Below, piece by piece: positions 41,010 to 51,102 of a DNA stretch of 64,000 nucleotides. Made by a program: the position numbers and the translations under genes. The notes beneath the pieces are model-generated. The model had not been told where the DNA came from. It did not search any database and saw only the letters and a program-made list of their open reading frames with translations. The DNA comes from Shouchella miscanthi. GTDB taxonomy: Bacteria > Bacillota > Bacilli > Bacillales > Bacillaceae_D. Numbering within the stretch: position 1 is the stretch's first letter; the number at the start of each line of letters is the position of its first letter. Location: contig NZ_CP042163.1 of the NCBI RefSeq assembly GCF_007725405.1, forward strand, positions 3,410,001 through 3,474,000, in the 5' to 3' direction.

Positions 41010-42005
41010 TTATGCAAGTTCTTCAAAAACACCCTTTGATCTTGGATCAAGTAACCAACATGCGGCTTTATGAGTTGACGTAATCGCTGTGGTTTCTGGC
41101 ATGTGGTAACGACAAACATCCATTGCAAAACGACAACGTGCAGCAAATGGACACCCTGAAGGTGGTGCAAATAAATCAGGTGGTGTACCAGCGATTGGAA
41201 TGAGCTCTTCTTTTGCATCATCTAACCGTGGAATGGATTGTAATAACCCTTTTGTATAAGGATGAGCTGCTTGATAAAACAACTCTCGACGGTTGCTTCG
41301 TTCAATCACTTTTCCTGCATACATAACGTGTACACGATCTGCTAGCTGAGCAACCACCCCAAGGTCATGCGTGATTAAAATGATCGCTACACCTGTTTTA
41401 CGTTGCACTTCTTTAAAAAGCGCTAAAATCTGTGCTTGAATGGTGACATCTAGTGCCGTTGTTGGCTCGTCAGCAATTAAAATATCTGGTTCGCAAATAA
41501 GGGCCATCGCAATCATGAGCCGTTGTCGCATCCCACCGCTAAACTCATGTGGATATTGCTTTAAACGCTCCTCCCCATTTGATATACCGACAATGGTTAG
41601 CATCTCAAGTGCTTTTTCATTTGCTTTAGCAAGAGAAATGGACGTATGTTTCCGAATGCCTTCTGTTAATTGTGTACCAATTGTCAGCGTGGGATTTAGT
41701 GATGTCATAGGATCTTGAAAGATCATCGATAGATCAAACCCTTGAATACGTCTCATTTTCTTATCAGACAACTTCAACAAGTTCTGACCTTTAAACCAAA
41801 TTTCACCACTTTTCACTTTCGCAATTCCTTTTGGCAATAAACGCATCATACTTTGTGCAGTGACGCTTTTTCCACAACCACTCTCTCCAACAATGGCAAG
41901 GGTTTCCCCTTTTTCTAAAGTTAGATCCACACCTCTAACAGCCTGAACTTCGCCACCATATGTTTTAAAATGAATATGTAAATCTTTTACTTCCAATAAA
42001 GGCAT
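41010..42005 (-). CDS. dppD: Peptide ABC transporter ATPase (DppD)
   Basis: 331 residues. Walker A GESGCGKSVTAQS, signature FSGGMRQRLMIAMAL, Walker B ILIADEPTTALD, C-terminal cysteine motif SGCPFAARCRFAMDVC. ATG 42005 follows AGGGGGAAATAGC; an upstream in-frame extension overlaps dppC and is rejected. Confidence 0.95.
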   Translation of the reverse strand: MPLLEVKDLHIHFKTYGGEVQAVRGVDLTLEKGETLAIVGESGCGKSVTAQSMMRLLPKGIAKVKSGEIWFKGQNLLKLSDKKMRRIQGFDLSMIFQDPMTSLNPTLTIGTQLTEGIRKHTSISLAKANEKALEMLTIVGISNGEERLKQYPHEFSGGMRQRLMIAMALICEPDILIADEPTTALDVTIQAQILALFKEVQRKTGVAIILITHDLGVVAQLADRVHVMYAGKVIERSNRRELFYQAAHPYTKGLLQSIPRLDDAKEELIPIAGTPPDLFAPPSGCPFAARCRFAMDVCRYHMPETTAITSTHKAACWLLDPRSKGVFEELA

Positions 42006-42006
42006 G

Positions 42007-42948
42007 CTATTTCCCCCTTGTTTTCGGATCAATGGCATCTTGCAAGCCATCACCAAATACGTTAAAGGCATACATCGTTAGTGAAATAAAGAAAGCAGGG
42101 AAAAACAATCGCCACCAGTTTCCAGTTAAAATGGACGAAAGTCCGTCTTCTGCAAGAGAGCCCCACGATGCATAAGGAGCAGAAATTCCTAATCCAAGAA
42201 AGCTTAAAAACGCTTCTGCAAAGATGGCAGTTGGAACCGTTAGCGTCATTTGAATAATAATGGGTCCCATCGTATTCGGTAATAAGCTTCTACGAATAAT
42301 ATGATTCGTACTAGCACCGAATACTTTTGAAGCTAGCACGTATTCATTTTGCTTAAGAGAGAGGACTTGACCACGAACAATACGAGCCATGCCAACCCAG
42401 CCAGTTATCGTTAATGCAATAATAATGGTTAATAGACCAGGACCCATGATGACCATTAGTAAAATGACGACGAGTAAATAGGGAAGCCCGTAAAGGATTT
42501 CAACGATACGCATCATTACAGAGTCTGTGCGCCCCCCTTTATAACCAGAGACACCACCGTAAATAATCCCAACAATGCAATCAATAAGAGCAGCGACTAA
42601 CCCAACAAATAAGGAAATTCTTGCTCCATACCAAGTACGAGCAAACATATCTCGGCCAAGGGCATCTGTACCAAACCAATATTCAAGGGAAGGAGGTTGA
42701 TTGACCATACTATAATTTGGCGTTGCGATAGAATGAGGTGAAATCCATGGACCAATGATCGCCATAACTGTTAAACCAATCATCGTGAATAGACCAAACA
42801 TAGCGAGCTTATTTTGTCTTAAGCGAATCCAAACCGACTGCCAATAGGATAGGGACGGTCGCGAAACAAGTTCTGCATTAAGCCTTTCACTACTAGGTGT
42901 GAATAGATGATCCTCTACAGGTTTTCCATTTGAATTAAGTAAGGCCAT
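42007..42948 (-). CDS. dppC: Peptide ABC transporter permease (DppC)
   Basis: 313 residues. N-terminal cytosolic part, then six helices, with FGTDALGRDMFARTWYGAR and the EAA loop EAFLSFLGLGISAPYASWG. Its ATG overlaps the dppB stop (TAATG). Confidence 0.95.
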   Translation of the reverse strand: MALLNSNGKPVEDHLFTPSSERLNAELVSRPSLSYWQSVWIRLRQNKLAMFGLFTMIGLTVMAIIGPWISPHSIATPNYSMVNQPPSLEYWFGTDALGRDMFARTWYGARISLFVGLVAALIDCIVGIIYGGVSGYKGGRTDSVMMRIVEILYGLPYLLVVILLMVIMGPGLLTIIIALTITGWVGMARIVRGQVLSLKQNEYVLASKVFGASTNHIIRRSLLPNTMGPIIIQMTLTVPTAIFAEAFLSFLGLGISAPYASWGSLAEDGLSSILTGNWWRLFFPAFFISLTMYAFNVFGDGLQDAIDPKTRGK

Positions 42949-43871
42949 TAGCTCGCCTCCTTTTTATCAAGCCGTATCCGCGGATCAAGGAAGCCATAGA
43001 CAATATCGACAATTAAAAGCATGACGAGTAAGATAGCGCTATAAAAAATCGTTGTTCCCATTATGACCGCATAATCACGATTGTTTATACCCTCCACAAA
43101 ATAGCGACCAATTCCAGGAATAGCGAAGATTTTTTCAATGACAAAACTCCCTGTCAACACACCTGCTACAAGGGTTCCTAGAATAGTGACTACAGGCATA
43201 AGCCCGTTTCGTAATGCATGCTTAGTGACAATGACAAATGGTGATAGTCCTTTTGCTTGTGCTGTTCTTATGTAGTCTTGTGTTAAAACGTCAACCATCG
43301 TTGAACGAGTTAAACGAGCGATAATAGCCATCGGTGACGTTGCTAGTGCAAAGACAGGCAAAATCATATGTGTCCAGTCATGCCACAAGGCAACGGGTAA
43401 ATAACCTTTAAACGATTGAATAAGCAAAGCCGCTAATATAAAGTTCGGTACAGACAATCCGAGCACAGCTAACGTCATTAAAAGGTAGTCAATCATTCCA
43501 TTTCTTCTCAACGCTGCTAATACACCTAACGTCACACCTGATAAAAGCGCAAATGCTAAGGCAAACAGTCCTAACTCAAGGGATACTGGAAACCCACGAG
43601 CAATCAAATCGTTCACCGATACAGCCGGCTGAGAAATAGAAGGTCCAAAATCAAACTGTAAAATAGATCCTAAATAATCGACATATTGAATAACAACTGG
43701 CCGATCGAGTCCATAGAATGCTTCTAAATTGGCTTGAACCGCTTCACTTGTATTATGTTCACCATTTAAAGGTGAGCCTGGTACACTATGCATAAGAAAA
43801 AAAGTCGCTGTAACAATGATCCACAGCGTAACAATCATCGCTAAAAAACGACGACTAACGTATTTAAGCAT
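42948..43871 (-). CDS. dppB: Peptide ABC transporter permease (DppB)
   Basis: 307 residues, six helices. YVSRRFLAMIVTLWIIVTAT at the start and the EAA-type loop DYIRTAQAKGLSPFVIVTKH. AGAGAGG precedes the ATG. Confidence 0.95.
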   Translation of the reverse strand: MLKYVSRRFLAMIVTLWIIVTATFFLMHSVPGSPLNGEHNTSEAVQANLEAFYGLDRPVVIQYVDYLGSILQFDFGPSISQPAVSVNDLIARGFPVSLELGLFALAFALLSGVTLGVLAALRRNGMIDYLLMTLAVLGLSVPNFILAALLIQSFKGYLPVALWHDWTHMILPVFALATSPMAIIARLTRSTMVDVLTQDYIRTAQAKGLSPFVIVTKHALRNGLMPVVTILGTLVAGVLTGSFVIEKIFAIPGIGRYFVEGINNRDYAVIMGTTIFYSAILLVMLLIVDIVYGFLDPRIRLDKKEAS

Positions 43872-43886
43872 CGCGATCGCCTCTCT

Positions 43887-44705
43887 TTAACAAAACGTTG
43901 TTTGCATCGCAAGCTCAGTCATCACAAGCATTGCTTGGTAAGCTTCCTTGATATCTTTTGCCTGAAATGCCACAGTCGTTCCTGATTCTATTGAAGCACC
44001 TGGCATCAATGCCGCCCATTCCGCTTGACCATAATTCGCAAATTCAATATGTAGTAAAGGCGCACCTTTAAGCTTTAAAGGAGAGTGGTTTTTCTGCAAA
44101 AGAGCTTCTTCGGTTTTTAGTTGGAGTAATTGTTTGCTTTCTTCTGGCGATAAACACAAAGCCGATGATCGGGACTGTGCCCTTTTCACAGGAGCGGTTA
44201 CCACATTTGGAAGAAGGGCTTCCGCTTCTTTGCAAGCGCCTTCATCACCAGCTACAAGTGTAACCGGAACATCGTAATAACCAGCAAGAAACGCATTAAG
44301 TCCTAACTCACCGATCAGTTCGTTATTTAACCACATGTTTCGAACACCAAAAATCATCGTATGACTCATCACACCTGGCATTGAAGCTCTTGCATGGTAC
44401 CCAATAAAGAATACGTGTTCAAAGGATTCATCTAAACCTTGCATCATCGAAAAGGGCTTCACTTCACCAGAGATTAATTGCACACGATGATGAAGCCTTT
44501 CTATTAGAATATTATTCATTTTCCCATGTGAATCATTCGCTATAAAATTTTTGCAGCCATGTGCAAAAGCGGCTTCTGCAACATGATTGACTTCACTCGT
44601 CATCAGCTCTTGGCCGCGATGATAAAATCGTTCGCCAGGAGTGACAAATTGTCGATCCACTAAACCCGTTATCCCTTCCATGTCTACTGAAGCAAACACG
44701 TTCAT
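43887..44705 (-). CDS. dppA: D-aminopeptidase DppA (M55)
   Basis: 272 residues. Zinc ligands in SVDMEGITG (Asp, Glu), NDSHGKMNN (His), FIGYHARAS (His) and LVAGDEGA fit DppA. It hydrolyses D-Ala-D-Ala-type peptides in the cytoplasm. First gene of dppABCDE-ykfACD. In B. subtilis this operon is repressed by CodY and AbrB in rich medium; I could not find a convincing CodY box upstream. Confidence 0.94.
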   Translation of the reverse strand: MNVFASVDMEGITGLVDRQFVTPGERFYHRGQELMTSEVNHVAEAAFAHGCKNFIANDSHGKMNNILIERLHHRVQLISGEVKPFSMMQGLDESFEHVFFIGYHARASMPGVMSHTMIFGVRNMWLNNELIGELGLNAFLAGYYDVPVTLVAGDEGACKEAEALLPNVVTAPVKRAQSRSSALCLSPEESKQLLQLKTEEALLQKNHSPLKLKGAPLLHIEFANYGQAEWAALMPGASIESGTTVAFQAKDIKEAYQAMLVMTELAMQTTFC

Positions 44706-44997
44706 CTACTCATCCCCTCTCAATTCTTGATGTATCTTTACTCTATTCGTAGTAAAAAGCTATTTTCCTGCTGAATTTGCGATTTAAACCGAAAAAATTG
44801 TAAACTTTCCTTACATTCTGTCATTTGTTCAAAGATAAACGTCCCTTTCTACGACTAGAAAACTACACTCTACTAGACGGCTTTCTATTCAGCTTATGCT
44901 TGAAGGTCAACACTTCTTTCTCTAAAAGTCAAAATCATGTTATTTTTTTAAGAAATCATCTAAAATAAAAGTACTATTAAGAATTGGAGAATGATGT

Positions 44998-45909
44998 ATG
45001 CAGCAAGAACAAAATTTTCGAATGGGGGTAACCACGACCCTATCCTCCTATTTAATCTGGGGGTTTTTACCGCTTTACTGGGCATTACTTTCTTTTATAC
45101 CTGCTTTAGATGTGTTAATGTATCGTATTTCATTTGCGTTTTTATTCATGGTTATTTTGCTCATTTTTGCGAGGAGAAAAGCTCAATACATAAATGAAAT
45201 AAAAAACGTCTTTACCCAGTCCAAGCTACTTATGCAAATGATTTTTGCAGCCATCTTTATTAGCTTAAACTGGTTTTTATTTATTTTTGCTGTTAGTAGC
45301 AATATGGTATTAGAAGCGAGTTTAGCTTACTACATTAATCCGTTACTTAACGTTGTACTTGCGACTGTCATCATTAAAGAAACGTTAAGTCGTGCAGAAG
45401 TTTTTGCTGTTAGTGCAGCAGGAGTTGGCGTACTCATTCTGATTGTTTTTAACGGTACGATTCCTTGGGCTGCATTTGGAATGGCGTTAAGCTTCTGCTT
45501 CTATGGATTTATTAAACGTTCCGTTTCTATATCTGCTACAGCTGGACTGTTTATTGAAACCGCATTAGTTACACCCATAGCGTTACTGTACTTACTCTTT
45601 TTCACAACGTATTCAATCTTTACCATGGATAGCTCGACGATCTTACTACTTTCAGGTGCAGGTATTTTCACCGCAGTGCCTCTCATATTGTTCTCTTTCG
45701 GGGCAAAGCACATTCCGTTTTCCCTAGTCGGATTCTTTCAATATATTGCACCGACGACAATGCTTTTTCTAGGTATCTTTATTTTTAAAGAACCTTTCTC
45801 TCTTGTACAATTCATTGCGTTTTTATTTATTTGGATTGGTTTACTAACGTTCACGTCATCAAAAATTTTAAGTCGAAGAAAAGGAAAAGAACCCCTTACA
45901 CATGAATGA
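44998..45909 (+). CDS. rarD: EamA-family transporter RarD
   Basis: 303 residues, ten transmembrane helices. The start segment TTLSSYLIWGFLPLYWALLS and EASLAYYINPLLNVVLATVI are typical of RarD. Transported compound unknown. GGAGAA precedes the ATG by eight bases. Confidence 0.92.
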   Translation: MQQEQNFRMGVTTTLSSYLIWGFLPLYWALLSFIPALDVLMYRISFAFLFMVILLIFARRKAQYINEIKNVFTQSKLLMQMIFAAIFISLNWFLFIFAVSSNMVLEASLAYYINPLLNVVLATVIIKETLSRAEVFAVSAAGVGVLILIVFNGTIPWAAFGMALSFCFYGFIKRSVSISATAGLFIETALVTPIALLYLLFFTTYSIFTMDSSTILLLSGAGIFTAVPLILFSFGAKHIPFSLVGFFQYIAPTTMLFLGIFIFKEPFSLVQFIAFLFIWIGLLTFTSSKILSRRKGKEPLTHE

Positions 45910-45963
45910 TTCAAGTTGTTCATGTATACTAGCATTGAAATGAATGAAGAAAGGAAGGATACA

Positions 45964-47019
45964 ATGGCACAATACCGTGGCTATATTGGTACCTATTCAA
46001 AAGGAGATAGCAAAGGTGTATATACATTTACATTAGACACCGAAACAAAGCAGCTCAGCAATCAGCAGTTAGCCGCCGAACTAAAAGACCCTACCTATGT
46101 GGCGATAACAAACGAGAACAAGTTATACGCTGTTATGAAAGAAGATACAAAAGGTGGCATTGCCGCATTTACAATAAACCCTGACAGCGGGTCATTGGAA
46201 CCGTTAAATCGGCAAATTACTGCGGACGGAGGACCTTGTCATGTAACCGTCTCAAGAGACCAAAGAAAGGCGTTATCAGCTAATTATCATAGCGGTACAA
46301 TCCTTTCCTACGCCATTCAAGAAGATGGATCTGTTGGCGACATTCTATCAACTGTGACGCATGAGGGCAGCGGTCCTAATAAAGACAGACAAGAAAAAGC
46401 TCATGCTCACTTCTCTGGCTTTACACCTGATGAGCACTATGCAGTAGCTGTTGACCTTGGGACAGATGAAGTTATTCTTTATAAACATAACAATGGTGAG
46501 TTAAATAGACATTTCACCCTGAATGTGGTACCAGGAGCAGGACCACGGCACATTGCCTTTCATCCGCAAGAAGCCTATGCCTACATCATGACCGAGCTCT
46601 CGAATGAAATTATTGTTTGCGCGTACAACGCAACAGTAGGTGAGCTTCATGAAATACAAACAATTTCTACGTTACCAGAAGGGTTTGTAGAAGAAAGCTT
46701 TGGTAGTGCCATTCACGTCTCTCAAGATGGTAAATTTGTATACGCAGCGAATCGTGGGCATAATTCGATTGCGAGCTTTGCAGTAAATGAACTCTCTGGA
46801 GAGCTGACGCTTGTAGAAATTGTTTCAACAGAAGGAAATTGGCCTAGAGATTTTCACATTGACCCGTCAGGTGAATACCTACTTGCATCCAATCAAGAAT
46901 CTAGCAACTTGACTTTATATAGTCGTAGCAAGGATACAGGCAAGCTATCGCTTCTTGAAAGTGAGATCCCAATGCCTTATCCGGTTTGTGTTGTGTTCGT
47001 TTCAGAACCAATTCATTAA
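45964..47019 (+). CDS. pgl: Lactonase-family protein (6-phosphogluconolactonase type)
   Basis: 351 residues, seven-bladed beta-propeller (YkgB-like). Visible repeats include GPCHVTVSRDQRKALSANYH, GPRHIAFHPQEAYAYIM and NWPRDFHIDPSGEYLLASNQ. Converts 6-phosphogluconolactone to 6-phosphogluconate if it acts like YkgB. ATG 45964 is preceded by AAAGGAAGG and is 54 bases after rarD. Confidence 0.85.
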   Translation: MAQYRGYIGTYSKGDSKGVYTFTLDTETKQLSNQQLAAELKDPTYVAITNENKLYAVMKEDTKGGIAAFTINPDSGSLEPLNRQITADGGPCHVTVSRDQRKALSANYHSGTILSYAIQEDGSVGDILSTVTHEGSGPNKDRQEKAHAHFSGFTPDEHYAVAVDLGTDEVILYKHNNGELNRHFTLNVVPGAGPRHIAFHPQEAYAYIMTELSNEIIVCAYNATVGELHEIQTISTLPEGFVEESFGSAIHVSQDGKFVYAANRGHNSIASFAVNELSGELTLVEIVSTEGNWPRDFHIDPSGEYLLASNQESSNLTLYSRSKDTGKLSLLESEIPMPYPVCVVFVSEPIH

Positions 47020-47049
47020 ACGAAGCCTGTTTATCTGTATACGAAAAAT

Positions 47050-47098
47050 TGAGGCTGCTCCGTTAGCACCTATGTCTTAACGAAGCAGCCTCTTTCCT
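47050..47098. terminator. Bidirectional terminator between pgl and ald
   Basis: GAGGCTGCTCCGTTA and TAACGAAGCAGCCTC (one mismatch) with T-rich flanks on both sides. Confidence 0.9.
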
Positions 47099-47142
47099 TT
47101 GTGAAGATGATGCATGGTCCAGCGCGTCTTCCATTGTGCATT

Positions 47143-48267
47143 TTATGAAAGTAATGGAATGGCTTCATCCACTTGCTTATGCTCAAACCCTAAATCGCTT
47201 GCTACTGCTTCATATGTTACATATCCGGCAGCCGTATTTAACCCTTTTGCTAGTGCTAGGTTTGAGCGCAATGCTTTGACAATGCCAAGGTCTGCAATCT
47301 GCTTTGCATAAGGGATCGTCACATTGGTTAAAGCGATGGTTGACGTTCTTGGTACCGCTCCTGGCATGTTGGCAACTGCATAGTGAATAATGCCATGTTT
47401 CACATATGTCGGCTGGTCGTGGGTCGTCACTTTGTTTGCTGTTTCAATAATACCACCTTGGTCCACGGCTACGTCTACTACAACACTACCTTCCTTCATC
47501 GCCTTAATCATCTCTTCTGTAATAAGCTTTGGCGCTTTTGCTCCTGGTATTAGCACTGCACCGATAACCAAATCCGCCTCCTCTACTGCTACAGCAATGT
47601 TAAGAGGATTGGACATCATCGTTTGAATGTCATTCCCAAATAAATCATCGAGCTGGCGTAGACGCTCTGCGCTGACGTCAAGTAAAGTAACCTGAGCACC
47701 TAATCCAATGGCCATTTTTGCGGCATTTGTTCCAACTACACCACCACCAACTATCGCTACTTTAGCTCGCTTAACACCTGGTACACCTGATAACAAAATA
47801 CCTTTTCCACCATTAGTTTTCTCAAGAAACCGTGCTCCCATTTGAGTCGCCATTCGGCCTGCTACTTCACTCATAGGAGTTAGAAGTGGCAAGGTTCGAT
47901 TTTGCTCAACGGTTTCATACGCAACTGCTATGACTTCGCTCTTCACAAGGGCTTTTGTAAGCGCAGGTTCTGCCGCTAAATGTAGGTAAGTAAATAGAAT
48001 TAATCCTTTTCGAAAGAAGCCAAATTCGGATTCAAGTGGTTCTTTTACTTTAACAACCATATCTGCCTCAGCCCAAACGTCAGCTGCTTGTGGCACAATT
48101 TTTGCTCCAGCTTGCTTGTACTCCTCATTCGTGAAGCCACTTCCGTCTCCTGCTCCTGATTCAATCATAACTGTATGACCACTTGTCGTCAGCGTAACTA
48201 CACCGGCTGGGGTCATTGCTACACGATTTTCAAAACTTTTCACTTCTTTAGGCACTCCAATAATCAC
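47143..48267 (-). CDS. ald: Alanine dehydrogenase
   Basis: 374 residues. [20 protein letters not shown] start, active-site region YLHLAAEP (His) and KVKEPLESE (Lys), NAD motif [16 protein letters not shown]. Oxidatively deaminates L-alanine to pyruvate and ammonia; needed for alanine use and normal sporulation in Bacillus. GTG 48267 is chosen because GGAAGG lies ten bases upstream and homologues begin MIIG. Confidence 0.97.
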   Translation of the reverse strand: MIIGVPKEVKSFENRVAMTPAGVVTLTTSGHTVMIESGAGDGSGFTNEEYKQAGAKIVPQAADVWAEADMVVKVKEPLESEFGFFRKGLILFTYLHLAAEPALTKALVKSEVIAVAYETVEQNRTLPLLTPMSEVAGRMATQMGARFLEKTNGGKGILLSGVPGVKRAKVAIVGGGVVGTNAAKMAIGLGAQVTLLDVSAERLRQLDDLFGNDIQTMMSNPLNIAVAVEEADLVIGAVLIPGAKAPKLITEEMIKAMKEGSVVVDVAVDQGGIIETANKVTTHDQPTYVKHGIIHYAVANMPGAVPRTSTIALTNVTIPYAKQIADLGIVKALRSNLALAKGLNTAAGYVTYEAVASDLGFEHKQVDEAIPLLS

Positions 48268-48359
48268 AACAATCACCTTCCTTCGGCACTTCTTATTGGT
48301 AGTATATCCACGACAGCTATTTTTCTCTTCATGGGATGGGGCTAAAATTCACCCTTCCT

Positions 48360-48380
48360 ATTTGTGTGAAAAACACAAAT
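48360..48380. promoter_or_regulatory. Inverted repeat upstream of ald (candidate AdeR operator 1)
   Basis: ATTTGTGT-GAAAA-ACACAAAT, 8-bp perfect arms, about 95 bases before the ald start. Confidence 0.6.
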
Positions 48381-48385
48381 GATCA

Positions 48386-48407
48386 GACTATTGAACAGTC
48401 AATAGTC
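48386..48407. promoter_or_regulatory. Inverted repeat at the adeR stop codon (candidate AdeR operator 2 or weak terminator)
   Basis: GACTATTGA-ACAG-TCAATAGTC, 9-bp perfect arms. It covers the adeR stop codon. No T tract follows on the minus strand, so a plain intrinsic terminator is unlikely. Confidence 0.6.
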
Positions 48408-49550
48408 GTCGCGTAAATCTAAATATAGACCAGTCCGCTCATTCGGATCTTTTAAACGAATGTTTGTAATTTCCGTTATTCGTTTTATGCGATACTGTAA
48501 AGAATTGGTGTGAATGTGCAGTGCTTTTGCTGTTGTGACCAGATGATTATCATTTTTTAAATACTCATCTAAGGTCTTCAGTAAATTCGTTTGATTTTGC
48601 CGATCATATCGTTTTAATTGTTCAATAGCCGGATGCTTACTACTTACATAAGCTTTTTCTTCGTACGGTCCAACGTAGCGCATTGCCCCAGACTGATAAT
48701 AAAACAGCTGACTGTTTAGTTCTTCTTTAAAACGATCTTTTAACGCGAGCATTGCTTTGGCTTGCTCATACGATTTTGCCATACCTTCTAGAGAGCGATC
48801 AGGATTTCCGCAAGCTAGTGAAAGGGTTAAGGGCATCGCGGTTTGAATAGTATGAACGGGAAGCGTTACAGTAGCATGCACCACCATAGCAATAAAGTAT
48901 CGTCCATCAAACATATAGAGAGGAGCATGAGGTTGCACAAGTTGCTCGACTTTCATTAAATGCTCTGCCTTACTATGTAAATCAATCATTAAAATACATT
49001 TTTCATTTGTTTGGTCCACCCAAGACACAGGTAAATCGAAAGGCATATACGTATTCGTCATAACTTTCCAAAGCTTCTCTTCTTTCGTAGGTGCGAGCTG
49101 CTCTCGATCATACATAGAAAAATAAGTACTTGCTTTTACCGCTACTTTCTTTAGCCATTGTTGCTCGAATACAGTTAGAGATCGAGTTGTTTCAGATACC
49201 CAAATGTACCCAATCACAATATTTGAACCATCTCTAATTGAAAGAGCAACGCGCTTTCCTAGTCCAAACTCTTCGATTCCAGCAATTAATAGTGGCTCAG
49301 CTGACTGGTTTAGTGCCGTCATAACACCATCTTTCCAAAATCGATGAATGAGCTTATCAGGAACTTTCCTACCAATAATAGTTGAAATTCTTGCCGAATC
49401 TGTTCCTTCACCATGTTCAGAATAAGCGAGCAAGTGATGATGCTTGTTTTCAATCGTAATGGGGCAAGCAAGCAATTTACCTAAACTTTCGACGAACGAA
49501 TCTAAATGTGTATAGGTTTTGGTTAAAAATAGTTTGTATGCATCTGTCAT
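48399..49550 (-). CDS. adeR: PucR/CdaR-type transcriptional activator AdeR
   Basis: 383 residues. N-terminal sensor part (ACPITIENKHHHLLAYSEHG, then a GAF-like stretch) and a C-terminal PucR-type helix-turn-helix with TAKALHIHTNSLQYRIKRIT. B. subtilis AdeR sits beside ald and activates it in the presence of alanine; the same gene pair and order is seen here. ATG 49550 follows AGGG. Confidence 0.87.
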   Translation of the reverse strand: MTDAYKLFLTKTYTHLDSFVESLGKLLACPITIENKHHHLLAYSEHGEGTDSARISTIIGRKVPDKLIHRFWKDGVMTALNQSAEPLLIAGIEEFGLGKRVALSIRDGSNIVIGYIWVSETTRSLTVFEQQWLKKVAVKASTYFSMYDREQLAPTKEEKLWKVMTNTYMPFDLPVSWVDQTNEKCILMIDLHSKAEHLMKVEQLVQPHAPLYMFDGRYFIAMVVHATVTLPVHTIQTAMPLTLSLACGNPDRSLEGMAKSYEQAKAMLALKDRFKEELNSQLFYYQSGAMRYVGPYEEKAYVSSKHPAIEQLKRYDRQNQTNLLKTLDEYLKNDNHLVTTAKALHIHTNSLQYRIKRITEITNIRLKDPNERTGLYLDLRDDY

Positions 49551-49618
49551 CACAAACCCTACTTTCTCTTTCATTCATTCAATCTAAGTATAGCAAATTC
49601 TTGCTTGCATTTCTCTAT

Positions 49619-51040
49619 TTAATCGTTGTTGCCAAAGGCTTGAAGCGCTCGTTTTCTCGCCGACTGATGATCAATAATTGGCTTTACATACGCAGCACAA
49701 CCATACTCTTCTCGTTCCTCTTCACTTAAATCATGAGGCATATGAATCGCCTTTGTCGGCACATCTTTTAGTTCTTTTACATACGAACGAATAAAACGTC
49801 CATACGGGTCAAACCGTTCTGATTGACGATACGGATTAAAGATCCTAAAATACGGAACTGCATCGGTACCTGTTGATGCCGCCCATTGCCAGCCGCCAAT
49901 ATTTGAAGCTGGATCATAGTCGATAAGACGTTCAGCAAAATAGCGCTCTCCTAAACGCCAGTCAATCAATAAATGCTTCGTAAGAAAAGAAGCCACAACC
50001 ATTCGTAAGCGGTTGTGCATCCAGCCAGTTTCGTTCAACTGCCGCATTGCTGCATCAACGAGAGGATAGCCGGTTTTGCCTTCCTTCCAAGCCTGCAATT
50101 GCTCTTCATCTGATCGCCAATCAAGCCCTTGATAAGTCGATTTAATTTCTAGGTTATCACTCTTTGGATAGTGCACATAAATCATATTATAGAAATCACG
50201 CCATGCTAATTCCTGTATAAACGTTTCAACACCTGAATCGTCTTTTAGTTGCTCTCTTTTTTCTTCAGCCATTTGATAGACAGTTCGAATGGATAAAGCA
50301 CCCGTTCTTAAAAATTTTGATAATCGACTTGTCCCTTCGATTTCTGGATAGTCACGATCTTTCTTATACGATTCAATGGTATCGTCAATAAAGGATTGCA
50401 GGTATTCTCGCGCACATTGCTCTCCAGCCTCTTGTTTCCATTTGCCTGTTTTTTGCTGCATGATTCGTTTATACGCATCCTCACCGGCTTCATGTTTTGG
50501 CTTTTTAGATAGACTCTTTTGCCGTAAGGAAGATTCGTCTATACAGACTGGCTCTGGTTTATGGAGCTGTCGCCATTTTTTATAATACGGCGAGAATACT
50601 TTGTAATGAGTATCATCTTCTTTTAAAACGTCATGAGCGCCATGTAAATGGTGATCCATAAAGGCTTTTGTTTTTATTTGCGCAGACTTTGCCCACTTTT
50701 CAAACGCTTCATCTCGCTTCTTTCCAAAGCCCACCTCATCCCGATTGTAATAAATGGTGTGGATGGAATCCATTTTTGCCTTTAATTCGTCAAAACTCGC
50801 TTCTAGTTCACCATACAAACATAAAATAGGGAATGACACTTTATTTGCATGATCCATAAAGGCCTTTAACGTCTCATAGAAGTAATCATGTCGAACGGTA
50901 AAAGACTCTGTTAATTTTGGGTGAATATGAAAGACACCCATTAGTGTATCGTTTTGTGAACAAGCCGCTTCCGCCGAGGCAAGCGCTTGATGGTCTTGTA
51001 ATCGCAAATCTCTTCGAAACCAAACAATGTGGACAGCCAT
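49619..51040 (-). CDS. phrB: Deoxyribodipyrimidine photolyase
   Basis: 473 residues. N-terminal antenna-binding domain (VHIVWFRRDLRLQDHQAL) and FAD domain with GYPLVDAAMRQLNETGWMHN, WRLGERYFAE and FNPYRQSERFDP. Light-driven repair of cyclobutane pyrimidine dimers. AAAGGAG precedes ATG 51040. Lies 62 bases behind the sulfurtransferase gene. Confidence 0.95.
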   Translation of the reverse strand: MAVHIVWFRRDLRLQDHQALASAEAACSQNDTLMGVFHIHPKLTESFTVRHDYFYETLKAFMDHANKVSFPILCLYGELEASFDELKAKMDSIHTIYYNRDEVGFGKKRDEAFEKWAKSAQIKTKAFMDHHLHGAHDVLKEDDTHYKVFSPYYKKWRQLHKPEPVCIDESSLRQKSLSKKPKHEAGEDAYKRIMQQKTGKWKQEAGEQCAREYLQSFIDDTIESYKKDRDYPEIEGTSRLSKFLRTGALSIRTVYQMAEEKREQLKDDSGVETFIQELAWRDFYNMIYVHYPKSDNLEIKSTYQGLDWRSDEEQLQAWKEGKTGYPLVDAAMRQLNETGWMHNRLRMVVASFLTKHLLIDWRLGERYFAERLIDYDPASNIGGWQWAASTGTDAVPYFRIFNPYRQSERFDPYGRFIRSYVKELKDVPTKAIHMPHDLSEEEREEYGCAAYVKPIIDHQSARKRALQAFGNND

Positions 51041-51064
51041 TTCGTTTGCTCCTTTCATTCATGT

Positions 51065-51098
51065 AGTAAAAAGACGCGTTGCCGATGCAACACGCCTT
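51065..51098 (-). terminator. Terminator of the sulfurtransferase gene
   Basis: Minus strand GCGTGTTGC-ATCG-GCAACGCG followed by TC and T5. Confidence 0.85.
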
Positions 51099-51102
51099 TC
51101 TT

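Noticed and set aside
44706-44997. CodY box upstream of dppA
   Set aside because: The best candidate (ATTCAGCAGGAAAAT on the minus strand) has about seven mismatches to AATTTTCWGAAAATT. No convincing promoter for dppA or rarD was seen either.
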